In this document: positions 12,701 through 23,426 of the stretch, piece by piece
Layout: each line of letters starts with the position of its first letter
Numbering within the stretch: the stretch's first letter is position 1
Source of the DNA: Saururus chinensis
Taxonomy: Eukaryota; Streptophyta; Magnoliopsida; Piperales; Saururaceae
Length of the DNA: 64,000 bases
Direction: 5' to 3'
Assembly (NCBI GenBank): GCA_035235625.1
Contig: CP141147.1
Location: 14,559,001 to 14,623,000, forward strand
The notes under the pieces: generated by a model
Told to the model about the DNA's origin: nothing
Database searches by the model: none
The model's input: only the letters and a program-made list of their open reading frames with translations
Program-made: the position numbers and the translations under genes

Positions 12701-15700
12701 AGTAGATATTGAGGGAAATGCCCATATTGGTCCACTTGTGAGGTTATCATTTGCTTCTTTGTTTGATACCATTGCAGGGTAAGACATCAACAACTCTTCT
12801 GTAGTTGAATTTTTCCTTGTAATTTTTCTATCTAATTGGTGAGAATGTTAAAAAGTAGATGTGGTCAATGGCATGTAGAGGTCTCTTGAAGGGAAAAAAT
12901 TAAGGGTTGACGGAAGATGATTTGGAAGGAACTAGTGAAAAAAGGATTACAGAGTAGAAACTGCATCACCAACCCCAAACAAATGAGATAAGATGTTGAT
13001 AAAGATGACAACAACCACTACTACTAGACTCCTACTACCAAAATTGGTCAGGGATGGACATCTGCACCATGTTATCTCATTTAAACCATATAAATGACTT
13101 TTGCATCAATGCAGGCACCATTATACAACTGACGACTATAAAAGTGCAATCCTAGTAAATGATTAGGAGAATTTTAAGCAATTATAAGACTGGATAATTG
13201 CAATGTTTTTACTGGTTTGTACTTCAAATTTAATCATAATCAAGTGGTGCCTTTTTCCAACAATTTGAGGTCGGCAACATGGATTTTATGCCTCCATTCT
13301 AGCCTATTGTGTCTGAACTATTTCGTAAGAGCAATCATAGCCATATACTTTATTATTCACTCCATCCAATTTCTCTTAGGTCTCCCTCACCCTCTTTCGG
13401 CATTATTTACATGTACTTGAAATTTAATCCATAATATAAATGAGAAAGGTGTTATTTTTAGCTTTCTTTATTTTTTGATCTCTCAAAATGCTGTAGTTAC
13501 CACTATAAATTTCTGTCTGCATGATAAATATTACATATTCTCAGTAGGATGTTGTGAGAACGTTGGCTTGAACAGTCTATTTAACAGAGAGCTTATTTCT
13601 TATTGGTACTGTCTTACAGGTGTTTGGCAGATGAGAGTTCTGTCCTTCTTCTTTACTCTTTGGTGCATGGAAACTCCGATTTTCTGGAGTATGTGTTGGT
13701 TCGTACCGATTTGGACACACTGGTACATTTTCACTCATTTTTCTTGTGCAGCTATCTATGTTTCCAATATCCAAAATACTACTACCTTCTCTATTGTCAC
13801 AGCGTATACTGAAGTTTGTGGTTTGGGTGTGGTGTACAACAGCTAATGCCTGTCCTGGAAATGTTGTACAATGCCTCAAGGAGAACGCCAAATCAAATTT
13901 ATATGCTACTCATTATCCTTCTTATATTAAGTCAAGATTCATCTTTCAATGCTAGCATACACAAGCTGGTAAGTAAACCTGCAACATTTTATTCTGTTTT
14001 TATTCATCATCATCATAGGCACCGGATTATCATTTGCCTCTGATGTCTTTTGTTCAATTTTTACAGATTTCGCCAAGTGTTCCCTGGTACCAAGAGCGCC
14101 TTCTCCATCATATATCCCTTGGCTCCTTAATGGTTGTGATACTCATAAGGACAGTAAAATATAATCTTTCCAAGCTAAGGGTATGTTATGTCCCATCTGG
14201 ATATGTGTCTAATTATGCTCTGCTATATTGGTGATATTGCCTCTTTATTTGTTTTTATTTTCATATGTTTCCTTTGGCATGTTATGTTTATGCAGGATGT
14301 GTATCTTCATACAAACTGCCTTGCAATTTTGGCAAATATGGCTCCTCATGTTCATAGATTGAATGCATATGCATCACAAAGGCTGGTTAGCCTTTTTGAC
14401 ATGCTAGCACGCAAGTATGTTACTCTGATGCTTGTTTCGTTTTTCTTCTCTATCATTGAGAGCATGATACCTGTAGCCCATCTCTATTTAAACACGTCAT
14501 GCGCTCTCCAAGATCTTGCTGAAATCTGAATTGTTTTTTGTTTTGCCAAGGTGATGAGACATGTCCGATGAGTCACCTTCATTTTCTCATCCAATCACAC
14601 AATTTCCTTCAAAAAATAGAAGTATCTTTCACTTAGAACCAATATGTTCAATCACATTATTTTTTTTATATTGGTGTGACATTATTTGTAATGCATGGTG
14701 TATTAGAGGTATCAATCGGTGACCACATGATCTGATTTTGAATTTGGGAGAGACGGATTACATTTAGATAGATTTGATTATGTTCACGAAGTTATGTCAC
14801 GAACAGTTTCAATCTGTACTTATATGATATATTGATAATCAGTTAAGGTAATTGTTTACTGCAGAATAAGTTTTTGTACCTTGCACATTTTGTAGTTTTA
14901 GTCTATGAAATAGAAGGTACATTCAGTGTGTGACAGTAATCTTTCTAAAAGATCCTTCACTTTTCTAAGCATTTTGGGAATGTATTTGCAAAACATAAAT
15001 GCATATGCACACCCAGACAAGCGCACACACATATATGTAATGTACAAATATGAGGTAAAGTTACATGTAGTTGACATTAAATTTTCACATTTGAGAAAAT
15101 GTAATATTTTTAGATCTTGGGGAATCTCTCAAGATCTTTTTACGGCCGACCAAATTGCAACTGAGATCTTCTATGGCAAAGCTTGGTGTCATAAATAGGT
15201 GCGATCATTTTCAGCACATTTAACAAATGAATAAGTTCCAAATGTAATGCTATTATGTCTTCTATTTGAAGGATCTCTAGATATCAAAGTCTAGTGAATA
15301 AATCAGGAACGGATATTTGTATTAACCTGCATATATTGTTAAAAATGTTGGTATCTCAGATTCTATAAATGTTTGCAATTCAGGTATACCAAATTAGCAG
15401 AGCTAAGAAATGCCAAAGACCTGAAAGCTAATGGTAGCTTAGAAGAAGACAGTTTGGCAGGAAATGTGGTAATTTGTCTACAGTCAAGTTCATAATTAGT
15501 AATTCCAAAAATATTTCATTAAGATTATCTTGAAGTATGCCCCAAATGCCTTTTCCATCCTCAAATTCAAAGAAAATATAATAACTCAATTAATGTATCT
15601 TTTATATTTGTAGTCTACAGAACTTCATATTTACACCGACTTCCTTCGAATTGTGCTGGAAATTATAAATGCTATCCTTACATATGCTTTGCCACGGAAC

Positions 15701-18700
15701 CCTGAGGTAACAGCAAATTGATTTTTCCTGATATTGTTACCATTTCTGCCAAAGGTACCCCCTTAGGAGGAGTAATAATTATCTATGCTCATTTTTTTAA
15801 CAGGTTGTATATGCCATAATGCATCAGCAGGAAGTTTTTCATCCTTTCAAGAGTCATCCGCGCTTTAATGAGCTGCTTGAAAACATATACACTGTAATCG
15901 TCAGTTATTGCATGTATTTTTGTAATATAAGCATATTTACCACTAATTTTTATATGTTTTTCTGATATGAAACATGATTTCTTTTGTTATTATTCGTATA
16001 GGTATTGGATTTCTTTAATAGTCGTATGGATGCACATCAAATAGATGGTGAATGGTCGGTAGAGAAAGTTCTTCAAGTTATTATCAGCAATTGCCGCTAT
16101 TGGCGAGGAGAAGGGATGAAGGTGAAATTTATTATGAATATATTTGAATGATAGTGAAAGTTATTTACACGAGAATTCTTTGGTTTTAGCAGATGTTTAC
16201 TCAATTAAGATTTACTTACGAGCAAGAGAATCATCCTGAGGAATTCTTTATTCCCTATGTTTGGCAGCTGGCTCTTTCTGACAGGTATTTTCAATAAAAA
16301 CTTTTTATTGTCAAGAAGAATGTCTCACCATTTTATTTCAAACTTTTGCAAATTTCTGTCTAAATTTTTTCTTCTTTGGGATCTTAGAATTTCCTATAGA
16401 TTTTGTTCTTAAATTTAGGGCTTGTTTGGATAAAAGACAAAAGCTTCGGAAAAGTTTTAGATTGTCCCACAAGAAAAAAAAAAATGCGCTGGGCACAGTT
16501 GGAAGCCCATGCACCAGGCGCATCGTGCATCGTTGGATCGAGTTCTGACAGCACCTATTACTCAGGAGGGCAGGCAGGTGATTCAAAAGTGCCTGCCCTC
16601 TAAGTAACAGGCGCCATCAGATCAAGATGCGCCCAGAGCACACGCCCCTCCAGATGCGCCAGGCACATCTAAATGGAACTTTTGCCCCATAAAAGATTTC
16701 TGGGACTGTTATACACCAAGCTTTGAAATACTGCCTCACCCCCGTTAACAGTGTACAATCTGGGCTCTCTTCAAAATCTTGTATTCTTTCTAAAATCTCC
16801 TTGTGAGAAGATTTTGAAGAGATCCCAGATTGTGCACTGTTCCACCTGATTTGACTGACAATCCAACATGTTCCAATTATCTAGCATGTTTAACTTTTTT
16901 CCCTTTTTTCAATCCAAACGAGATGGCTGGATTGTGTCATATCATGCCAGGATTCTCCCGGCAATCTTGCATCCAAACAAGCCCTTATTTTGATCTCTTC
17001 CTGTAAATCATTGATGTAGCATGGAGGAAATAAAAGTTTTCTCTCTCTTTCTCACCAGGAACAGATGTATTTGTGCCCATATATGGGAATTAGCATAGGT
17101 TGCTTATATGCAGTCCTGTGACTCCTGTTGATGAAGTACACTACAAATGATTTGTAGTTTTTAGAAGCATTCGTCCTTTTTCTCATGGCCACAAGCTTTT
17201 GGCTTTTGAGGATAATTTAGCCTCCTAGAAAATCAGATTCAAAATTAACGCTTGGAACAGGCCGCGAATAATTATCTAAGCAACTTGCTAAACTTTTTAA
17301 CTTCTGGCTTCTCTTTTTGAACACTGTGGTATGTGTCTTCAAATTGTTCCAACAATTACTATGTGGCTAGATAATTAATCTGCATCAAAATTCATGAGTT
17401 TGCATATACTTTCACTTTGTTTTTCAACCTTTTTGAAATGTATCTTTCCTCTACAGAGGTTTCACATTCGATCCAGCTGCCATTACATTGTTTCCCGCTG
17501 ATATATTAACAGAAGTAAGTCCCTTGGAAATGCATTTTCTCTTGCTCGCAGGATATCAACTGCTCCTATTCCTCAATTTATATTTTAGATGAAAATTATT
17601 CTCAGGATGTTTTTCATGATTTTGAGAGAATCACTTGTTGATTTTGAGCCCCATGTATCTTACATAGTATGGTGTGGGAACCACGAACAATTGCAAACAA
17701 GATTTTCTTGATACAACGGCCTTGTCATACTATGAATGCCCACATTTAGATTACTTAATTGACTTATGCGATTGAAGTTTAAAATTTATGTTCTGTGTAA
17801 ACATGTTCGTTGCTTCTTGGATTTTTTTGTCAAATGTCCTGAAAAGTGGCTTTTGATTAGCGACCATTATCATTGCTTTGTGCCTAGCATTTGCTTTTTA
17901 CCTTGTGTTTGTATTTCATTGCACTTTGAAACTGATTGCTTTTGCTCTAGAAAAAAAACTGATAGTTTTGGACTTTTGTTATATGTATGGACTAATGCTG
18001 ATGGAATTGATTTTCTTTGGTAATTATTTTTCTCTCCCCGCTATTCTGGTAAATAATTTTTTATATTCTTTATATAATTTTCCCTACTTATTTTATTTGC
18101 GATGCATGTAAAAAGTGTAACAAATATAAATTTTTTTAAAAAAATTATTTTATTTGTGATGCTTTGTTATAAGCATCGCAAATAGTTCTAAAAAAATTCA
18201 TTTTTTTGTATTATTTTATTTAATATTTTCTATTTTCATATATAATACATAAAAATTAAAAAATTAAATTAGAAAACTTCATAAATATATTATATTTTAT
18301 TTATTAATTTTATTTTAATATATAAAAAATTAAATTAAATTCCCCAACTTTCTCTCCACTCCTCAAAGGTGGGGTCATGCTCATGTACGTGTGAGAGAGA
18401 GAGAGACAGGCCAAGAGAGAGAGAAAGAAGAGAGAGAGAGAGAAAAGAGACTAAGAGAAAAGAGAGAGAGAAGAGGAGAAAGAGAGAAAGAAATGAAAGT
18501 GATTGAATAGAGATAGGAGAGAGAGAGAGGAGAGACGAGAGTAAAGAGAGAGAGAGTGAACAGAGAGAAGAGAGTGAATAGGGAGAGAAAAGATAAAGTG
18601 AATAGAGAGAGAGAAGAGAGAGTGAATAGAGAGATACGGGAGTGAAGAGAGGGGGGAGAGAGAAGAGAGTGGAGAGAGAAGAGAGGAGATAGAGAGAGTG

Positions 18701-19331
18701 AAAGTGAGAGGAGAGAAGAGGGAGAGATAAGAGAGAAAGAGAGGAGAGGGAGGAGAGAAGAGAAGAGGAGAGAAAGAGGAAAGGGAGGGAGGGAGGGAGA
18801 AAAGAGAGGGTGAATAGAGAGAGAAGAGAAACGGGAGTTAAGAGAGAGAGAGTGGAGAGAGAAGAGAGAGGAGATAGAGAGTGAGAGGAGAGACATAGCA
18901 TAGAGATATGTTCATTTCTTTACTTTTTTGTAAATTAATAAAAATCCAATATTTTTTGTTCCTATGTGTTAGTTCCTTCATTTGAACATGGAGTTGAAAC
19001 TCTTAATTCACTGTAAAGATATGCACTATCCTGTAATTAATGGTGAAAAAAATTGCTCTGTATTACGCTTGCACAGCCATGTCCAAATTAAATTGGTTTG
19101 TCTTTGGTGATGCAAGAAGACCACGGTAGAAAACCTGGATTATTAGCAATTGATAGCTTGAGTTTTTTTCCGTCAAAATGTGAGGCATGCAATCAAATTT
19201 ATGCTTTTAATTTATACTTCAGAATTTAGAAAGATATATCTTAGAATTGTAAAATATGTACTCAACAGGCAATCGAAGAAGAAGTTCGTGCAGAGGAGAA
19301 TACTGGTACAAAAGTTGAGATAAATGTATAG
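782..19331 (+). CDS. DYM: Dymeclin homologue, 18 exons, 720 aa, complete
   Basis: Dymeclins are peripheral, Golgi-associated proteins of membrane trafficking; loss of the human gene causes Dyggve-Melchior-Clausen dysplasia (family knowledge). Exons by reading splice sites: 782-959, 2619-2858, 7484-7547, 8367-8496, 8592-8736, 12346-12603, 12694-12778, 13620-13722, 13843-13968, 14067-14180, 14296-14414, 15384-15468, 15614-15706, 15804-15893, 16002-16121, 16193-16284, 17457-17514, 19269-19331. Every junction is GT-AG, all phases agree, and the 2163-nt CDS ends in TAG. Family landmarks: MGAVPSTP start, HTRHLAK near residue 65, YLLHHELL near 165, VSSSGEGS near 266, KYNLSKLR ending at 481, [11 protein letters not shown] near 630. 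Length fits plant dymeclins. An in-frame ATG at 767 exists; 782 is preferred because the conserved protein starts there and it places Gly at position 2 with Ser at 6, a possible N-myristoylation signal. No lesions seen. The gene spans 18.5 kb because of transposon-filled introns. Confidence 0.95.
960..2618 (+). other. Dymeclin intron 1, mostly unrecognised sequence
   Basis: Donor GT at 960-961 and acceptor TTCAG ending 2618. The right two thirds include a possible MITE listed separately; nothing else is recognised. Confidence 0.8.
1771..2146. mobile_element. Possible hAT-type MITE in dymeclin intron 1
   Basis: The left end (TCTGGTTGCAAAGAAAGT region at 1778) and the inverted right end (TTGCAAACAAACCAAG at 2131-2146) are similar in inverted orientation, with a purine-rich block inside the left arm and an AT-rich centre. 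The 'GTTTGGTTGCAAA' style of end recurs in plant hAT MITEs. No clean 8-bp target duplication was found, so this is tentative. Confidence 0.3.
4305..4442 (+). pseudogene. gag start fragment of the gypsy element
   Basis: Reads through the LTR tail into a short gag-like stretch containing [20 protein letters not shown]. It joins integrase sequence within about 90 bases, so most of gag and pol has been deleted. A near copy lies upstream at 4012-4150 with [20 protein letters not shown]. Confidence 0.6.
4530..5600 (+). pseudogene. Ty3/gypsy integrase, broken
   Basis: The zinc-binding region is visible as CETCQ near 4679. The catalytic core follows at 4793-5260: [17 protein letters not shown] carries the middle aspartate, and the expected glutamate position reads [10 protein letters not shown], with K where most relatives have E. 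The C-terminal part runs from [11 protein letters not shown] (about 5361) to HPVFHVSRL (about 5540). In-frame stops near 4722, 4775, 4988, 5258, 5418 and 5473 make it non-functional. Confidence 0.85.
5815..6179 (+). repeat. 3' LTR of the gypsy remnant
   Basis: It ends in GGGTTTACATCA (6168-6179), the same 12 bases that end the solo LTR at 10593-10929. The internal blocks AGCCCAGGCC and CAGCAAGGGTTTCCC also correspond between the two. The start is approximate: the integrase-linked reading fades near 5805 and no clear TG terminus stands out. Confidence 0.65.
8737..12345 (+). other. Dymeclin intron 5 (3.6 kb)
   Basis: Donor after 8736, acceptor TGCAG ending 12345. The solo LTR at 10593-10929 is the only element recognised. 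The stretches 8740-10585 and 10935-12340 contain only scattered short frames and AT-rich sequence. Confidence 0.8.
10593..10929 (+). mobile_element. Solo LTR (337 bp) with 5-bp target duplication
   Basis: Starts TGTTATGGACTG and ends GGGTTTACATCA. It is flanked by perfect direct repeats AACAA at 10588-10592 and 10930-10934. No internal region is attached, so it is the product of LTR-LTR recombination. Shared termini and internal blocks tie it to the LTR of the gypsy remnant at 4001-6179 in another intron of the same gene. Confidence 0.9.
13231..13402 (+). repeat. LINE-like 3' repeat, copy in dymeclin intron 7
   Basis: A block containing CCAACAATTTGAGGTCGGCA and a following TAGCCTATTGTGTCTGAAC segment is matched at about 39925-40100 in intron 5 of the other gene. 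The 'AATTTGAGGTCGGC' core resembles 3' regions of plant RTE-type LINEs from memory; this assignment is uncertain. Confidence 0.45.
16418..16984. mobile_element. Tourist-like (PIF/Harbinger) non-autonomous element
   Basis: Perfect 14-bp terminal inverted repeats, GGGCTTGTTTGGAT (16418-16431) and its complement (16971-16984). It is flanked by TTA at 16415-16417 and 16985-16987, the 3-bp target site of PIF/Harbinger elements. It lies in dymeclin intron 16. Two further hairpins sit inside: about 16550-16614, and about 16750-16852 with arms containing ACAATCTGGG and CCCAGATTGT. No transposase frame. Confidence 0.85.
18095..18190. repeat. Short inverted GCGATGC motifs in intron 17
   Basis: ATTTGCGATGC near 18095, ATTTGTGATGC near 18150 and the inverse GCATCGCAAAT near 18174 lie within 100 bases of AT-rich DNA. 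Such short motifs in both orientations are typical of CACTA subterminal regions, but no CACTA terminus was found. Confidence 0.25.
18391..18894 (+). repeat. GA-rich polypurine tract (about 500 bp) in dymeclin intron 17
   Basis: About 500 nearly uninterrupted purines on the plus strand, built from degenerate GAGA and AGAGAGTGA units. The Ser/Leu-rich frames on the minus strand are a by-product of CT repeats. Being on the sense strand, it would give a purine-rich stretch in the pre-mRNA. Confidence 0.95.
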
Positions 19332-19484
19332 AATGATGGGTGCGAAGATGTTACTGGACAGGTTTTGTACATATATGTATAATTTCCATGAAGTTATTCT
19401 TTATGTTAATATGCAATATGTAACTCTGGAAAGTGCGGAGGGAATAGGTTTCCCCTGTTGATATAAAACATTATCACCATTTTC

Positions 19485-19490
19485 AATAAA
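19485..19490 (+). terminator. Possible poly(A) signal AATAAA of the dymeclin gene
   Basis: A canonical AATAAA hexamer 154 nt after the stop codon, in AT-rich 3' sequence. No transcript evidence is available. Confidence 0.45.
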
Positions 19491-20149
19491 AGAAAGCTAA
19501 GTTCATACCTGAATGAGTATTAAGTTCTCATGTTTAGACAAATGAACAAAAGTTTATATCATTCCTGAGAATGAAACAAAGGAAATGTGCACATTCCCTG
19601 TAAAGGATCGTAACTGTCAGACGGACTGCAGCTGGCTGCGTGGTGAATTTTTTTGATAGGTAAGAAGTCACACCCTTCGCAAACTATGCCATGGAGATTT
19701 GATCCTAGGACCTCACCCTCCACAAGGAGAGATCCAACGAACAAAACATAGTTTGGATTGGCAATAAGTCGGGAAACAAAGGTGGGGTGCTACTAGCATA
19801 TTGGATGTGTTGGTCAACTTTGTTTGGAGATAATAAAAGAGCTAAGCAATTGCTCTTGGAAGCTTCCTGCCTCTTCGCTTTCATTTTTCTGCTGCATGCA
19901 TGATATGAAAGAAACGTGTGATTTTTTGGGATAATCAAGATGCCACAGGAAACTATTTTTTTTAAATTTGCGTTAAGTTGTGTCACCAAGCCGTCAAGGC
20001 AAAGCTGAGTCATTTGAGAAGCCTGAACCTTGAATGTCATATTCAGGGTGGTATCTGATATATAAGTGGAATGGATTCAGAGGTGGCCACTCATTGATCA
20101 AACTGGCTGAGTGACTAATCTAGTTCTATATTTCACTTTGATTAATTGG
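19491..20149. other. Spacer downstream of the dymeclin gene
   Basis: Nothing recognised. A segment at about 19640-19740 (GATAGGTAAGAAGTCACACC, then CCTAGGACCTCACCCTCC) looks like dispersed repeat material but was not assigned. Confidence 0.4.
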
Positions 20150-23100
20150 TTTTGCATATTAATGCAAATGATTATTTAATTTTATAGGGAAATTATAAGA
20201 TTTTTTAATTTTAATACCTTTTGATTAGTATAAAATTGTTTGTTTTGATTTGATTTTCGCGGGGTTATGGGTTATTTATAATTTTTTTAAGGTTTAGTTT
20301 TATTTTTAAATTAAAAATATTAATGTCTAGTTTAATTCATCTAATTTTTAAAATTTGATGTTAATTTTTACTTAAATTCTTAATCAAGAAAGTGGGCCTT
20401 AATGTAGGACTCACATTTGTATCGGATGACGTACTAACCCTTTTGGTTGTCAACCTTTTCTTGATTTGTCTAAGTGAGTTTAGGTTTGATTAATTTTATT
20501 TTTTGAGTCAAATGTATATTTATAGGGTCACTTAAAGCTTATTAGCCTAATTTTTAGCCCAATAGTTAAATTTTCAGCTTATTAGTCACTTACTATAAAA
20601 AAACCCCTAGCCTATTCCTAATTGGGGAAGGGTTAAGACTTGAAAAAGGCTAGGACTCTTTCCCCGTTCCCAAAGCAGAAATTTATCTTAAAGTAAAATT
20701 TTTCCTTAATCACTTTTTAATCCTTCCAATTTTGTCTTAATAATCTCATGTTTTACCTCTTCTATTGGGATCATTAGTTTATTTTATTTATTTATATAAT
20801 ATTTATTTGGAACCCTAATCCATGTAATTTTTATTTTTAACCATATGGAGCCTTGGATCTATTATCTCTTTATTGATTTGAGTCTATTTTGTTGAAAAAT
20901 TATGGATTTTGTTTAGGATTAATAAAAACCATAATTTTTGGGTAGGGACAATTAAGCTTAGAGATTATTTAAGAGGTTCATAAGCTGATTAGATGTATCG
21001 GGTTTTCATTTGAAGTAGTTTTCTTTCATATAACACTATAATTGTGGGTATATTTAAGTTCTTGAATCTTCTTGATGGGTTATAATGATTCTTAAAAAAT
21101 ATGAGATTTGATGTTTTTGTATGTTTAAGCATGAAAAATATTACATCTATCATAATTTAGGTATAGGTCATGAGCATGAAATTTCATTAAGTTTTAGAAA
21201 TTTTTATGAATTTTTAAAAAAAACTCAGTTCAATTTTGAGAGGTATAAGACAACTGTTTGGACAGTTATGTTCCCATTGTTCAATAGTCATAGTTCGAAA
21301 GGAATGATATGTCGTTCTAACAGCATATGCTGCCATGTCGTTCAAATGGCCAAACGACTCTATTATGTATTCATGATTATGTTTCAAATATTTTTACTTT
21401 GACTTTTGCTCTCAAATTTTTTCTAGAAGTAGATTATTATGTTTAGATTTATTCTTAATTTTCAGATTTTTTTTGTAATAATATGTAATTATTATATTTT
21501 TAGAATACATATTATACAGTAAATATCTCTATATTTTTTGTATTTAGAAGTGTGTTTAAGAAAGAAAAAGTATGATTTTTGGTTCCTTATTTTTATGGTG
21601 GATTGATATGTGTCATGAGCATGCTATAAAAATTTCAAGTTATTTGAAGCATGATATGTCAATGGCAAAGTCATAAATTTAAAGGTCAACAGTTATGGTA
21701 GATTTTTGTAACTTTTCACGCTAATTAGAGTTAATTTGCTATTTTTTTTATAAAATGTACAAGTTATATGTTGTGATTATGCTAAAATATCTACTTAAGC
21801 TAATATGGGGATAGATAAATATATATTTCAATTTTAAGTGGGATTTTGATGATTTTTTTTACAATTAATTTATATTTCTAGTAGAATATGAACTATGTAG
21901 GAATGCTTACATATGTTAAATTAATTAGGTATGAACTATGTTCTATGTGTTTGACCTTAATTATAGAGATGACTATATATGTTTAAGCTTAGTACGATGC
22001 CCTACTTGTCTTAAAGTCATATTTTGATTATTTCTTCATATTTACCTCATGACATCAATAGCTTATGATCATGATAGAGTATGAGTGCTTGCACATGTCA
22101 TTTTAATTACAAATGAACCATATTTTACATATATTTAACTCAATTATGAACACAACTATGTATGTATAATTTTACCTATGCTTATTTTATTTGTCATGAA
22201 TGGACTATCTTTAAAGTATATTATGATTGATTGGAGTATGTTAACGTAGGCTTGCATCTATTTAACATTGCTCATGTATGTACCATGCTCATTACATCAT
22301 AAGAATGCATTATTAAGCCAAGATTTGTTGTATTTAACCGTGATTAATCGAATGAATGTCATAGTTTTCTGAATTAGTTGTATCAGAGGGTTATCGAATC
22401 GGCTTTACGTCCGAAAGGGCAGGTTTTACGTTACTTCGAGGATGGGTTTCCTCCCCGAGTACAAAAAGTAGAATGCTATAATGAGTTAAATTGATGAGAC
22501 TTTATGGACGTGAGAATCCAAGCTTGTTTATCCATGTATACCAGCTTACCAGGGGTAATTTTCTAGTTGGGATTTATCCAAACTGCTCTAGTCTTCTTTT
22601 TTAGAAATTTGTACTTCCTTTTAAGATTTTCAGGTTGAGCATGCCTACTCCGGCTTTAGTCAAGGTGAGTAGGATTTTTTTTATTATGCGACATCCATCG
22701 TAGTATTTGTGTGCATATATAGATTATGATGCTCATTGAAATAGGTTGTGTAGGGACAATGATACTTATATTTATCCATGACACATGAAATGATAACAAT
22801 TGATTATGCAAGATGGATGTGGTTTAATGCATTTGATTTGCATGGTGAATGTGAATTATAATACTTGATTCATATAGGATGTGAATGAACCATGAAAATT
22901 GAATATATGCACATGTTGTGCATGTGTGTTTATGAATTATGATGGAGACTAGGATGCACAGGTGTATGTGTGATGCATGAATAGGATAATTTTCATAGGT
23001 TGAATGCATGTGGTGTTAACACGAGTGTATGTTTTAATTTAAAATCTTTACTAAGCTAAACTCACCCCTCTTGTGTGTTGTGGTTTTGTTTTAGGGTTGT

Positions 23101-23426
23101 ATGTTGTGTCATGTAGGTGCTTTGGATGGATTATATGTCAAACTTTAGGAGAGGTATGCACCATGAGAGGGGGCTAGATGCATTGGGTTGATTTAGACTT
23201 ATGTCATGTGTTCGTGATGTTAAGACTAATTACTTTCATGTTTTGGATAGACTGTGTTGGCTTTAGACTTGTTGTAGCCTTAAGGCTTGTGACTATTTCC
23301 TTTATGTGATAATGACTAAGTGAGACTTAATTAATCATTTTTTCTTTCTATTATTTGCTTTTGCATAAATGTTAGATGTTGTATACTTCGATTAGGACCC
23401 TCTCGGTTAGTTTTCCGCTTCGTTGC
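20150..23426 (+). mobile_element. Large gypsy-type LTR, plus orientation, boundaries approximate
   Basis: It shares an ordered set of landmarks with the better delimited LTR at 57242-60490. These are a TATA-like CTATAAAA (about 20595; TATAAATA near 57666), a block of GTTCGAA/GTTCTAAC/GTTCAAATGGCC motifs (21290-21360), a TTAATCGAATG...GTCCGAAAGG block (22340-22420), and AAACTCACCCCTCTT followed by TTGTTTTAGGG (23060-23095). No internal coding region is attached, so it is probably a solo or truncated LTR. The left end was not pinned; the right end abuts the next LTR at 23427. Confidence 0.6.

Noticed and set aside
18335..18901. 188-codon and 171-codon Leu/Ser-rich frames on the minus strand
   Set aside because: They are direct translations of the CT strand of the GA-rich tract and have no non-repeat content.
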